From Rhodobacteraceae bacterium WD3A24 (GTDB lineage Bacteria > Pseudomonadota > Alphaproteobacteria > Rhodobacterales > Rhodobacteraceae): a stretch of DNA of 64,000 bases. This document shows, one piece after another, positions 20,193 to 28,478 of this stretch (position 1 is the stretch's first letter; each line of letters begins with the position of its first letter). A program made the position numbers and the translations under genes. The stretch is taken from positions 1 to 64,000 of the forward strand of contig PUHN01000014.1 of assembly GCA_002967695.1 (NCBI GenBank), read 5' to 3'. The notes beneath the pieces were generated by a model. It did not search any database, had not been told where the DNA came from, and saw only the letters and a list, made by a program, of their open reading frames with translations.

Positions 20193-21488
20193 ATGCCCAC
20201 GGACAAGGCCGGCGCGGCCGGCGAGCGCGTCGTGATCATCGGCGCGGGCGTATCGGGGCTGGCCGCCGCCCATGAACTGGCCGGCACGCATCGCGTGACG
20301 CTCATCGAGGCCGCGCCGCGCGCCGGCGGACACGCCCGGACCGTCATGGCGGGCCGCGATGGAACGCAGCCGGTCGATACGGGATTCATCGTGTTCAACA
20401 AGGTCAACTACCCGCGCCTGACCGCGCTGTTCGAGCACCTCGGTGTGCCACTGGCCCAAAGCGACATGAGTTTCGGCGCCTCCTTTGACGGCGGACGGTT
20501 CGAATACGCGCTGACCAGCCTCGATGCGATCTTCGCCCAGCGGCGCAACTGTGCCGATCCACGCTTTCTGCGGATGCTGCGCGATGTGCTGCGTTTCAAT
20601 GCGCGGGGCCGGGCGGCCGCCGGCGCCGACGACATGACCATCGGCGAGCTGATCGGCGTGCTGGGTTTGGGGCCGTGGTTTCGCGACCGTTATCTGCTGC
20701 CGCTGACCGGCGCGATCTGGTCAACGCCCACGCGCGACATCCTCGATTTCCCGGCCCGTGCCATGCTGCGTTTCATGGAGAACCACTCGCTGCTGGGCTA
20801 TTCCGGCCAGCATCAGTGGTACACCGTGCGTGGCGGCTCGGTGGCCTATGTCAGCCGCCTTGCGGCCGATCTGGCGCGGCGGGGCGTGGATATCCGCCTG
20901 TCGGCCCCCGTGGCCGGGGTGCGCCGCGACGGGGCCGGCGCCGCGCTGCGCTGCCGGGGCGGCGACTGGGAGCGTTTCGACGAGGTCGTCTTTGCCACCC
21001 ATGCCGACGATACGCTGGCCATGCTAACCGATGCGGACCCGGCCGAGCGGGCGGCGCTGTCGGCCATCCGGTTCCAGCCCAACGAGGCGGTGCTGCACTC
21101 CGACCCCGCGATCATGCCCCGCCGGCGCAAGGTGTGGTCCAGCTGGGTCTACACCGAGGACGGTGTGCAGCCCGCGCCCCGGATCGGGCTGACCTACTGG
21201 ATGAACTCGCTCCAGCCGATCCCGCAGGACGACCCGCTTTTCGTCACGCTCAACGGTGCGCGGCCCATCCGCGACGAGCTGATCCATGATGTCACCACCT
21301 TCCGCCATCCCGTCTATGACAAGGCGGCGGTGGCCGCGCAGGCCCGGCTCGCCGCGATGAACGGCGAGCGCAACACGTGGTTCTGCGGCGCATGGATGGG
21401 GGACGGCTTCCACGAGGACGGGTTCGCCAGTGCCGTCGCGGTGACCGACGCGTTGCGGCGCGATGCCATACGGATGCTGGCGGCGTGA
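20193..21488 (+). CDS. FAD-dependent amine-oxidase-family protein, RpoE regulon
   Basis: This 431-residue flavoprotein has the N-terminal dinucleotide motif VIIGAGVSGLAAAHEL followed by LIEAAPRAGGHARTV and DTGFIVFN, the layout of NAD(P)-binding-8/amino-oxidase proteins. The C-terminal FCGAWMGDGFHEDGFASA closes the FAD site. Its homologue beside rpoE-chrR in Rhodobacter sphaeroides (RSP_1091) belongs to the sigma-E regulon and has been linked to furan fatty acid formation, so a role on unsaturated acyl chains is plausible. It overlaps the DUF1365 gene by one base (TGATG). Confidence 0.88.
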   Translation: MPTDKAGAAGERVVIIGAGVSGLAAAHELAGTHRVTLIEAAPRAGGHARTVMAGRDGTQPVDTGFIVFNKVNYPRLTALFEHLGVPLAQSDMSFGASFDGGRFEYALTSLDAIFAQRRNCADPRFLRMLRDVLRFNARGRAAAGADDMTIGELIGVLGLGPWFRDRYLLPLTGAIWSTPTRDILDFPARAMLRFMENHSLLGYSGQHQWYTVRGGSVAYVSRLAADLARRGVDIRLSAPVAGVRRDGAGAALRCRGGDWERFDEVVFATHADDTLAMLTDADPAERAALSAIRFQPNEAVLHSDPAIMPRRRKVWSSWVYTEDGVQPAPRIGLTYWMNSLQPIPQDDPLFVTLNGARPIRDELIHDVTTFRHPVYDKAAVAAQARLAAMNGERNTWFCGAWMGDGFHEDGFASAVAVTDALRRDAIRMLAA

Positions 21489-22243
21489 TGGCGGTGCTCG
21501 ATCAGGTCACGGGCCGGACATGGCACGGCCGCCACGGGGCGCCGGAGAACGCCTTTTCCTACGGCGTGGACTACATCCTGATCGAGCCCGAGGCGGCGAT
21601 GCGCACGCCGCGCCTCTTCTCGCGCAACCGCGCCAACCTCACCTCGCTGCATGACAGCGACCACGGCGGCCCGCCCGGCGGGGGGCGCGGCGCGGCCTGG
21701 GTGCGCGAGGTGCTGGCCGCCCGCGGGCTGGAGGCTGCGGCCGGGCGCATCCTGCTGCTCGCGCAGCCGCGCGTGCTGGGCCATGTCTTCAACCCGGTCA
21801 GCTTCTGGCTGTGCCACGGGGCCGACGGCGCGCTGCGCGCCGTGATCGCCGAGGTCAGCAACACCTTTGGCGACCGGCATTCCTATCTGTGCCACCACGA
21901 CGACCTGCGCCCGATCGCCGCCGAGAACCACCTGCGCGCGCGCAAGGTCTTTCACGTCTCGCCCTTCCAGCCGGTTGCCGGAGACTACGCCTTTTGTTTC
22001 GACATCGGCGCCGCGCGCATCAGCATCCGGATCGATTACCGCCACGCCGGCGGCGGGCTGGTGGCCACGCTGACGGGAGAGCGGCGGCGGCTGACGAATG
22101 CTGCGGTCCTGGGCGCCATGCTGCGCCGGCCCTTCGGCTCGCGCAGGGTGCTGGGGCTGATCCACTGGCAGGCGCTCAAGCTGTGGTGGAAGGGGGCGCG
22201 CTATCGCGCGCGCCCGGCGCCCCCGGCCGACGAGGTTTCCTGA
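21488..22243 (+). CDS. DUF1365 domain-containing protein
   Basis: This 251-residue protein matches DUF1365. It has GRTWHGRHGAPENAFSYGVDY near the start, LLLAQPRVLGHVFNPVSFW, the EVSNTFGDRHSYL motif and the HVSPFQPVAGDYAF segment. The fold is related to cyclopropane-fatty-acid-linked proteins and it nearly always sits next to the amine-oxidase-family gene, as here. The Rhodobacter homologue is also tied to furan fatty acid synthesis. Both ends overlap neighbours by one base, showing tight operon packing. Confidence 0.9.
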   Translation: MAVLDQVTGRTWHGRHGAPENAFSYGVDYILIEPEAAMRTPRLFSRNRANLTSLHDSDHGGPPGGGRGAAWVREVLAARGLEAAAGRILLLAQPRVLGHVFNPVSFWLCHGADGALRAVIAEVSNTFGDRHSYLCHHDDLRPIAAENHLRARKVFHVSPFQPVAGDYAFCFDIGAARISIRIDYRHAGGGLVATLTGERRRLTNAAVLGAMLRRPFGSRRVLGLIHWQALKLWWKGARYRARPAPPADEVS

Positions 22244-23499
22244 TGGCCGGCATCGCCATCTCGAAGGCGGGCGCCGCCACGTCGGGCCTGCCGCGCTATG
22301 CGCTGTTCGGCGGCGTGCTCGCGGCGGCGGGGCTGCCGATCTATATTCACGCCCCGAAATTCTACGTGGACGAATACGGGGTCGGGCTGGGCGCGCTGGG
22401 GGCGGTCCTGTTCGCGCTGCGGCTGGTCGATGTCGTGCAGGACCCGGCCCTGGGCTGGCTGGCCGAGGCCACCCGGGGCGCGCGGGGCGCGGCGGCGGCC
22501 ATCGCGGGCTGCGCGATGGCTGTTGCGATGCTTGCGCTCTTCGCGGTTGCGCCGCCCGTCGCGCCGCTGCCCTGGTTCGCGGGCAGTCTGCTGGTGCTGT
22601 TCAGCGCGTTCAGCTTCCTGACCATCACGTTCTACGCCCAGGGCGTGGCCAAGGCACGCGATCTTGGCGCGCAGGGTCACCTGCGCGTTGCGGCCTGGCG
22701 CGAGGGCGGCGCGCTGATCGGGGTCTGTGCCGCCGCGGCGGCGCCCGCCGCGCTGATGGCGGTCACCGATGCCCCCTTTGCCGCCTTCGCACTAATATTC
22801 GCGGCCGCGGCGCTGGCCGCGGTTCTGGCGATGCGGCCGGAGTGGCACGGCGCGGCGCGCGCGGTTTCCCTGACGGGCTTTGCGACCCTTCTGGGCGACA
22901 GGACGGCGCGGCGGCTGCTGGTGCTGGCGCTGGTCAACTCGGCGCCCGTCGCGGTGACCTCGACGCTGTTCCTGTTCTTCGTCGAGAGCCGCCTGATGGC
23001 CGCGGGCAGTTCCGGGCCGCTGCTGATCGTGTTCTTCCTTGCCGCGGCGGCTTCGGTGCCGGCGTGGAGCCGCGCCGCCGCGCGCCTCGGTGCGAAACCG
23101 GCCCTTATGGCGGCGATGGCGCTTGCGATCCTGTCATTTGGCTTCGCGGCCCTGCTGGGGCCGGGCGACGTGGCGTTGTTCGCGGTGATCTGCCTGGCAT
23201 CCGGGGCGGCGGTGGGCGCCGACCTGACCCTTCTGCCGGCGATCTTCGCGCGCCGGATCGCCGCGATGGGTGGTGCCGAGGGGCAGGCCTTCGGGCTCTG
23301 GGCCTTCATGACGAAGTTCACGCTGGCCATCGCCGCCGTCGCGCTGCTTCCCGCGCTGGAGGCGGCGGGTTTCCGCTCGGGCACCGACAACCCGCAGGCG
23401 GCGCTGATGCTGCTGACGGCGCTTTACGCGCTGCTGCCCTGCGTTCTCAAACTGGTGGCCATCGCCCTGCTGGCGGCCACCCCTGTCGAGGAGACCTGA
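22243..23499 (+). CDS. MFS transporter of the GPH (melibiose-like) type
   Basis: This 418-residue protein with about twelve hydrophobic segments is predicted to be an inner-membrane transporter. The conserved loop after helix two (ALRLVDVVQDPALGWLAEATRG) follows the R-x-x-D-x-x-x-D-P signature of the glycoside-pentoside-hexuronide:cation symporter family. The substrate is unknown; its place in an RpoE-controlled lipid operon suggests a lipid- or stress-related solute rather than a sugar. It starts inside the stop region of DUF1365 and is followed by DUF3833. Confidence 0.85.
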   Translation: MAGIAISKAGAATSGLPRYALFGGVLAAAGLPIYIHAPKFYVDEYGVGLGALGAVLFALRLVDVVQDPALGWLAEATRGARGAAAAIAGCAMAVAMLALFAVAPPVAPLPWFAGSLLVLFSAFSFLTITFYAQGVAKARDLGAQGHLRVAAWREGGALIGVCAAAAAPAALMAVTDAPFAAFALIFAAAALAAVLAMRPEWHGAARAVSLTGFATLLGDRTARRLLVLALVNSAPVAVTSTLFLFFVESRLMAAGSSGPLLIVFFLAAAASVPAWSRAAARLGAKPALMAAMALAILSFGFAALLGPGDVALFAVICLASGAAVGADLTLLPAIFARRIAAMGGAEGQAFGLWAFMTKFTLAIAAVALLPALEAAGFRSGTDNPQAALMLLTALYALLPCVLKLVAIALLAATPVEET

Positions 23500-23502
23500 C
23501 CG

Positions 23503-24063
23503 ATGCTGTCCGCAATTCTCGTCCTTGCCGGCGCCGGCGCGGTCTTCCTCGGGCTGGTCGTCGCCGGGCGGTTCCTCGGCTTTGCCGCGCAGCGGCCGGC
23601 CGATTATGCCGGCACCGCCCCGCAGTTCGACGTGCACAGACATCTTGCCGGGCCCATGCTGTGCGAAGGCGTCATCTACGGCCCCGGGGGCCGCGTCGTC
23701 TCGCGCTTCGTCGCCGACATGGAGGGCCGGTGGGACGGCAGCACGGGCGTGCTGACCGAGGCGTTCCGCTATGACAGCGGCACCGCGCAGGACCGGACCT
23801 GGCGCCTGCATGTCGGCAATGACGGTTCGATCCGGGCCGAGGCCGACGACATCATCGGCACGGGCCTCGGGCAGCAGATCGGGGCGGCCATGCGGCTGAA
23901 ATATCGCCTCAAGCTGCCGGAAAGTGCCGGCGGATGGGTGCTGGACGTCACCGACTGGATGTATCTGGTCGACAACGGCACGGTGATCAATCGCAGTCAG
24001 TTCCGCAAGTTCGGCTTCAAGGTGGCCGAGCTGGTGGCCACAATGAGGCGGGTGGAGACATGA
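23503..24063 (+). CDS. DUF3833 family membrane-anchored protein
   Basis: This 186-residue protein has one N-terminal hydrophobic helix (residues 3-24) that is either an anchor or an uncleaved signal. The soluble part matches DUF3833: GPMLCEGVIYGPGGRVVSRFVADMEG, LTEAFRYDSG and DVTDWMYLVDNGTVINRS. Homologues occupy the same position in the Rhodobacter sigma-E operon. No function is established. It overlaps the SDR gene by 4 bases. Confidence 0.88.
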   Translation: MLSAILVLAGAGAVFLGLVVAGRFLGFAAQRPADYAGTAPQFDVHRHLAGPMLCEGVIYGPGGRVVSRFVADMEGRWDGSTGVLTEAFRYDSGTAQDRTWRLHVGNDGSIRAEADDIIGTGLGQQIGAAMRLKYRLKLPESAGGWVLDVTDWMYLVDNGTVINRSQFRKFGFKVAELVATMRRVET

Positions 24064-24797
24064 GGGACTGGCAGGGCAAGCGATACTGGCTGATCGGGGC
24101 GAGCGAGGGGCTGGGCCGCGCGCTGGCCCACCAGATGAGCCGCGCGGGCGTCGAACTGGTGCTGAGCGCGCGCAGCCCCCAGCGGCTGCGGGCGCTGTCC
24201 GCCGAACTGCCGGGCCGCGCCCTGTGCGTGCCCGCCGATGTGGGCGACCGCGCCTCGGTCGAGGCGGCGGCGCAGCGGGCCGGCCGGCTTGACGGGGTGA
24301 TCTACATGGCCGGGGCCTACTGGCCGATGCCGGCGCAGGAATGGGACGCCGCGAAGGTCGAGACGATGTGCGACACCAACTTCACCGGCGCGGCGCGGGT
24401 TCTGGGGACGGTGATCCCCGACATGGTCGCGCGCGACTCGGGCCATGTCGTTCTGGTCAGCAGCCTGTCGGGGTTCCGCGGGCTGCCGGGGTCGATCGGC
24501 TACGGCTCGTCCAAGGCCGGGGTGATGCATCTGGCCGAGTCGATGCATGCCGATCTGCGCCGGACCGGGGTGCAGGTGCAGGTGGTCAATCCGGGCTTCG
24601 TGCGCACCCGGCTGACCGAGAAGAACACCTTCCGCATGCCCTTCCTGATGGACCCCGAACCCGCCGCGCGCGCGATTTTCGAGCACATGGGCACCGACCG
24701 CTTCAAGCGCTCATTCCCGCTGCTGTTCTCTCTGGTCTTCCGGCTGGGGCAGTTCCTGCCCGATGCGCTCTATTACCGGCTGATCGCGCGGGCCTGA
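24060..24797 (+). CDS. Short-chain dehydrogenase/reductase
   Basis: This is a 245-residue classical SDR. The cofactor site is LIGASEGLGRALA (TGxxxGxG-like with Ala in place of Thr-Gly). The catalytic Ser is in VSSLSGFRG, and Tyr and Lys are in YGSSKAGVMHL. A C-terminal hydrophobic stretch (FPLLFSLVFRLGQFLPDALYY) suggests membrane association and a lipophilic substrate. It is the last gene of the RpoE-linked operon and starts with an ATGA overlap with DUF3833. Confidence 0.9.
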   Translation: MRDWQGKRYWLIGASEGLGRALAHQMSRAGVELVLSARSPQRLRALSAELPGRALCVPADVGDRASVEAAAQRAGRLDGVIYMAGAYWPMPAQEWDAAKVETMCDTNFTGAARVLGTVIPDMVARDSGHVVLVSSLSGFRGLPGSIGYGSSKAGVMHLAESMHADLRRTGVQVQVVNPGFVRTRLTEKNTFRMPFLMDPEPAARAIFEHMGTDRFKRSFPLLFSLVFRLGQFLPDALYYRLIARA

Positions 24798-24859
24798 ATG
24801 GCGCTTGCACGGCGGTGCGGGGCTTGCGACACTTACCCTCAACGAGTCGGGAGATCGCG

Positions 24860-25180
24860 ATGCTCGAAATCAGCCCCAGAAAGGTCGCCCATGTCATCTT
24901 TCAAGCCCGCGAGGGCGGGATGGCCGACCACGAGTTGCATGCCTTCATCGACAGCATGAATGTCGACGAGAAGGCGAGCCTCGTCGCGCTGGCCTGGGTC
25001 GGGCGTGGCGCCTATGAGGCCGAAAACTTTGCCGAGGCTCTGGAGATCGCGCGCGCCGAGGCCACCACGCCCACCGCCGACTATCTGATGGGCATGCCCC
25101 ATCTGGCCGAGAACCTTGAAGCGGGGCTCGAGGCGATGGGCATCGACGTGGGTGATGTCGAGAGTGACTTCCTGAGATGA
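24860..25180 (+). CDS. DUF3775 domain-containing protein
   Basis: This 106-residue cytosolic protein matches DUF3775: MLEISPRKVAHVIFQAREG at the start, then HAFIDSMNVDEKASLVALAWVGRGAY and TADYLMGMPHLAENLEAGLEAMG. The family is widespread in alphaproteobacteria with no known role; the layout suggests an all-helical protein. GGGAG lies before the ATG. It is 62 bases downstream of the SDR gene and could be a separate unit. Confidence 0.88.
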   Translation: MLEISPRKVAHVIFQAREGGMADHELHAFIDSMNVDEKASLVALAWVGRGAYEAENFAEALEIARAEATTPTADYLMGMPHLAENLEAGLEAMGIDVGDVESDFLR

Positions 25181-25229
25181 CAGGCGCGTAACGCGGCCCT
25201 TGTGCCGGAGGGGGCGCGCGGATCGCGAA

Positions 25230-25258
25230 TTGTGCGCGGCCGGCCAACTTGTTATGCT
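25230..25258 (+). promoter_or_regulatory. Candidate sigma-70 promoter
   Basis: TTGTGC at 25230-25235 and TATGCT at 25253-25258 are spaced by 17 bases and lie 115 bases before the start of the peptidoglycan-binding protein gene. They fit a housekeeping promoter. No operator is evident. Confidence 0.5.
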
Positions 25259-25372
25259 CGCCGCTCATTGCCTGTTCGGCCGCGCCTGCGAAGGGGGCGG
25301 CGTCGGAGCGCATGAGACGGCGCGCCCGTGCGACTGGCACCGGGGCCGTCCGGCCCACCGGAGAGGAGCGTC

Positions 25373-26998
25373 ATGCCCGTATTCCGTCTGCTCGCCGCCC
25401 TTGCTCTCATCGCTTTCGTCCTGCCTGCGGGCCGTGCCGCCGCGCAGGAGATCGGTCAGGCGCTTGTCGTCGGCAACGAACGCTATGCGCGGATGGTCGC
25501 GGCGCGCGGCGCCGCCGACGCGGCGCAGGCCGCCGAGACGCTGTCGGTCGAAGGATTTCGCAGATTCGGGGGCGCGAACCTGTCCGCGACCCGCATTCGG
25601 GCGGAGATCTCGGCCCTTGTCGCCGCGCGCGAGGAGGGCGCGGCGGGGCGCATCGTGATCCTTCTGGCGGGTCATTTCGCGCAGGGGCGCGGAGAAAGCT
25701 GGTTTCTTGGCACCGATGCCGACCTGCCCGATCTGGCGACGGTGGGCGCGCAGGGCGTGGCGCTGTCGGCGGTGCTGGCCGTGGCGGCCGACGCGCCGGG
25801 CGGGGCGGTGGTGCTGCTGGCGCCTTCGCGGCGGCGTTTCACGGCCGGGCCGGGGCTCGCCCCCGGTCTCGGGGTGCTGGAGGCCCCGCAGGGTGTGACG
25901 ATTCTGCGCGGCCCGGTCGCGCGGATCACCGACTTCGCACAGCGGGCCTTGCCCGAACGCGGCGTGGCGCTGGGCACGCTGGTGGAGGATTGGCCCGATC
26001 TGCGCGCCGAAGGATTCGTCTCAACCCTCGTCGCATTTCTGCCCGAGGACATCAGTGCGCCCGATGGCGCCGCACAGCGGCGCGCCGCGGATATTGCCGC
26101 ATGGGAGTCGGCCCTTGAGGCGGACACGCCGGCGGCCTATCGGCGCTATCTCGACCGGTTTCCCCGCGGGCTCTACGCGCAAGAGGCCCGCGCCGAACTT
26201 GAGAGGCTGACCAACACGCCGGAGAGGATCGAGGAGGCGCTCGGCCTCACGCGGGCGCAGCGGGTGCGTATTCAGCGGGAGTTGTCCGATCTGGGCTACG
26301 ACACGCGCGGGATCGACGGCATTTTCGGCCCCGGCACCCGCTCGGCGATACGCGCCTGGCAGCGCGACAGCGGGCTGACGGAGACAGGCTATCTCACCGC
26401 CGCGCAGATCCTCCGGCTGGCCGAGCAGGCGGAGCGGCGCCAGGCCGAGCGGGAGCGCGCCGACCGCGACTACTGGAACAGGACCGGGGCGCAGGGCGAT
26501 GAACAGGGCCTGCGGGCGTATCTGGAGCGTTATCCTGACGGGCTTTTTGCACAGACCGCGCGGGCGCGGCTGGACCGGATCGAGCAGGCCCGTGCCGAGG
26601 AGCGCGCGGCGCGAGACGATGCCGCCTGGCGGCGGGCCCGCGACACGGACACGTCGGCGGCCTATCGCGACTATCTCGATGAGTATCCCGAAGGCCGGCA
26701 CGCCGAAGAGGCCCGCACCCGGCTCGACGATCTTGCCGGTCCCGGCCGGGACGCGATCGAGGCCGCCCGCGCCGCCGAGAGCCGGCTTGGGCTCAACCCC
26801 GTCACGCGCAGCATGATCGAGCGCCGCCTCGATGCGCTAGAGCTCGACCCCGGCCCGGTGGACGGCGCCTTTGACGCCCGGACGCGCGAGGCGATCCGGC
26901 GCTATCAGCAAAGTCGGGGACTGCCCCCCACGGGGTATCTGGACCAGCCTCTGATGGTCGAGCTGCTGGCCGACAGCGTGCGCGGCTTTTTCCGGTAG
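25373..26998 (+). CDS. Secreted caspase-like protein with two peptidoglycan-binding domains
   Basis: This 541-residue protein has a signal peptide (residues 1-24, cleavage near AAA-Q). Residues about 26-210 resemble the caspase/metacaspase p20 core. ALVVGNERYARM, a later VEGFRRFGG and ILLAGHF with H101 (equivalent of the catalytic His) are present, but the strand where the nucleophilic Cys should stand reads VVLLAPSRRR, so it is probably inactive. Three short repeats with A-x-R-x-Y-L-x-x-[FY]-P-x-G follow (about 240, 370 and 415). Two PG_binding_1 modules (GIDGIFGPGTRSAIRAWQ and PVDGAFDARTREAIRRYQ) are interleaved with the repeats. A periplasmic cell-wall-binding role is likely. Confidence 0.8.
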   Translation: MPVFRLLAALALIAFVLPAGRAAAQEIGQALVVGNERYARMVAARGAADAAQAAETLSVEGFRRFGGANLSATRIRAEISALVAAREEGAAGRIVILLAGHFAQGRGESWFLGTDADLPDLATVGAQGVALSAVLAVAADAPGGAVVLLAPSRRRFTAGPGLAPGLGVLEAPQGVTILRGPVARITDFAQRALPERGVALGTLVEDWPDLRAEGFVSTLVAFLPEDISAPDGAAQRRAADIAAWESALEADTPAAYRRYLDRFPRGLYAQEARAELERLTNTPERIEEALGLTRAQRVRIQRELSDLGYDTRGIDGIFGPGTRSAIRAWQRDSGLTETGYLTAAQILRLAEQAERRQAERERADRDYWNRTGAQGDEQGLRAYLERYPDGLFAQTARARLDRIEQARAEERAARDDAAWRRARDTDTSAAYRDYLDEYPEGRHAEEARTRLDDLAGPGRDAIEAARAAESRLGLNPVTRSMIERRLDALELDPGPVDGAFDARTREAIRRYQQSRGLPPTGYLDQPLMVELLADSVRGFFR

Positions 26999-27002
26999 CC
27001 GC

Positions 27003-27058
27003 ACCGGGCCGGTGGCCCGGTCCGGGCGGAGGCGTCAGTGGGGGGCTTTCAGCCCCCC
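27003..27058. terminator. Hairpins between convergent genes
   Basis: Two perfect hairpins stand in a row: ACCGGGCC/GGCCCGGT (27003-27021, 3-base loop) and GGGGGGCT/AGCCCCCC (27040-27058, 3-base loop). They separate the plus-strand peptidoglycan-binding gene from the minus-strand GAPDH gene. The GAPDH stop codon lies at the loop of the second hairpin (27049-27051). No long T run follows, so efficiency is uncertain. Confidence 0.6.
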
Positions 27059-28092
27059 GTCGCCTGCGGCGACTCCCCCCGAGGATATTTGGACGAAGGT
27101 GAGAGGCGCAGTGCGCCCATGCGGACGGCCATGTCGAGCATGCGGCAGGAGAAGCCCCATTCATTGTCGTACCAGCCGAAGACGCGCAGCATTCCGCCGC
27201 CGGTGACGGCGGTCTCGGGCAGGGCCATCACGATGCTTTCGGGGCGCGCGCGCAGGTCGGAGGAGACCAGCGGGCGGTCCGTTGCCCCGATCACGCCACC
27301 GGCGGCACGCAGCGCGGCGTTGGCCGCCGTTTCGGTGGCGCGCGCGCGGGTGATCACGCACAGATCGACCGCGGAGACCGACGCGGTGGGCACCCGCACC
27401 GCCGAGCCGCGGATGCGGCCGGCGAGTTCGGGCAGCACCGTGTCGGTCAGGCGCTGGGCGGAGGTGGTGGTGGGCACCATCGACAGCGCCGCGGCGCGGG
27501 AGCGGGCGAGATCATGACCGCGCGGCGTGTCTATCGTGGGCTGGCTGCCGGTGTAGCAGTGTATGGTCGTCATGTAGCCCGTCTCGATCCCCCAGTGGCG
27601 GTCGATGAGCCGGGCGAGCGGCGCCAGGGCATTGGTGGTGCAGGAGGCGTTCGAGACGATCCGGTGGCCGGGGGCGAGGCGGTCGTCATTGGCGCCCAGG
27701 ACGATGGTGGCATCTGCGGTGTTCGACGGCCCCGAGACCAGCACGCGCCCGGCCCCGGCGCGCAGGCCGGCGGCGGCGACCTGCGGGTTGTCGCCGCGGC
27801 CGGTGCATTCCATGACGATATCGGCATCCGAGAGGTCGAGCGCGGCGAGGTCGGCTGCGCCGGTCAGCCGCAGGCGCCGGCCATTGACCACGAGCGCGTC
27901 CGGCTCCAGCGCCACCGTGCCGGGAAAGGGGCCGAATGTGCTGTCGTACTCGAAGAGGTGGGCGAGCGTCTCTGCCGGGGCGATGTCGTTGATCGCGACG
28001 ATCTCGACATCCGGCCAGCCGCCGCCCGTCCAGGCGCGCAGCACCGTCCGCCCGATGCGCCCGAAGCCGTTGATCGCCACCCGTATCGTCAT
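27049..28092 (-). CDS. gap: Glyceraldehyde-3-phosphate dehydrogenase family enzyme
   Basis: This 347-residue NAD-dependent enzyme has INGFGRIGR at the N-terminus, the catalytic cysteine C151 in NASCTTN, the base-providing HCYTGSQ region and WYDNEWGFSCRML near the end. The phosphate-loop stretch reads SGPSNTADATIVLGAN rather than the usual APAKG-type sequence, so an Epd-like or specialised paralogue is possible. The start at 28090-28092 has GGAGG nearby. The last 20 or so codons run through a hairpin and a GAGGATATTT element and look like read-through rather than family sequence. It is divergent from hemP. Confidence 0.88.
   Translation of the reverse strand: MTIRVAINGFGRIGRTVLRAWTGGGWPDVEIVAINDIAPAETLAHLFEYDSTFGPFPGTVALEPDALVVNGRRLRLTGAADLAALDLSDADIVMECTGRGDNPQVAAAGLRAGAGRVLVSGPSNTADATIVLGANDDRLAPGHRIVSNASCTTNALAPLARLIDRHWGIETGYMTTIHCYTGSQPTIDTPRGHDLARSRAAALSMVPTTTSAQRLTDTVLPELAGRIRGSAVRVPTASVSAVDLCVITRARATETAANAALRAAGGVIGATDRPLVSSDLRARPESIVMALPETAVTGGGMLRVFGWYDNEWGFSCRMLDMAVRMGALRLSPSSKYPRGESPQATGG
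27059..27103. repeat. Third hairpin plus GAGGATATTT-type Rhodobacterales element
   Basis: GTCGCC/GGCGAC forms a perfect hairpin at 27059-27073. It is followed by CCCCCCGAGGATATTTGGAC and GAAGGTGA up to about 27103. As I recall, very similar GGATATTT elements occur at gene ends in Rhodobacterales genomes. Here the element is inside the 3' end of the GAPDH frame. I see one copy in this window. Confidence 0.5.
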
Positions 28093-28189
28093 CGCCGCCT
28101 CCTGCGCCGTCATGTGGCCAGACTGCTACGCTGCGGGCGCGACAAGCTCAAGCGGCGCGGGGAGGGCAATAACCCACCAAACTGATCGG

Positions 28190-28210
28190 GATTGACAATC
28201 ATAAGGTAAA
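28190..28210 (+). promoter_or_regulatory. Candidate iron-responsive operator/promoter of hemP
   Basis: An AT-rich island in the GC-rich gap upstream of hemP contains TTGACA at 28192-28197 and ATTGACAATCATAA (28191-28204), which matches 11 of 14 positions of the core of a classical Fur box. A matching -10 element is not obvious. The iron genes downstream make iron control plausible, but the motif match is modest. Confidence 0.35.
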
Positions 28211-28271
28211 GAGTCAGAAATTATGCTGCCGGCCGGGACGCGCCCCGCGCCGTGAGGAGACGGAGGAGAAG

Positions 28272-28463
28272 ATGCAGCACGACAGCCCGCCGCCGCACCC
28301 CGGCGCCGCCGAGCCCGCCGGCGCCGCCCCGCAACCGGCAGAGCCGCCGCGCCATGACGCGCACGCCCTGACCGCGGGCGGGCGGCAGGCCAACATCGTT
28401 CTCGATGACAGGGTCTACAGCCTGCGCATCACCCGGGCGGGCAAGCTGATCCTGACCAAGTAG
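28272..28463 (+). CDS. hemP: Hemin uptake protein HemP
   Basis: This 63-residue protein has a Pro/Ala-rich N-terminus of about 35 residues and the diagnostic HemP core: LTAGGRQANIVLDDRVYSLRITRAGKLILTK in composition and order. HemP/HmuP proteins are small iron-regulated factors needed for heme-uptake gene expression or uptake in several proteobacteria. GGAGGAG lies before the ATG. It heads hemP-bfd-bfr, an iron-handling cluster. Confidence 0.9.
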   Translation: MQHDSPPPHPGAAEPAGAAPQPAEPPRHDAHALTAGGRQANIVLDDRVYSLRITRAGKLILTK

Positions 28464-28478
28464 CGTGGGCAAGAGACC

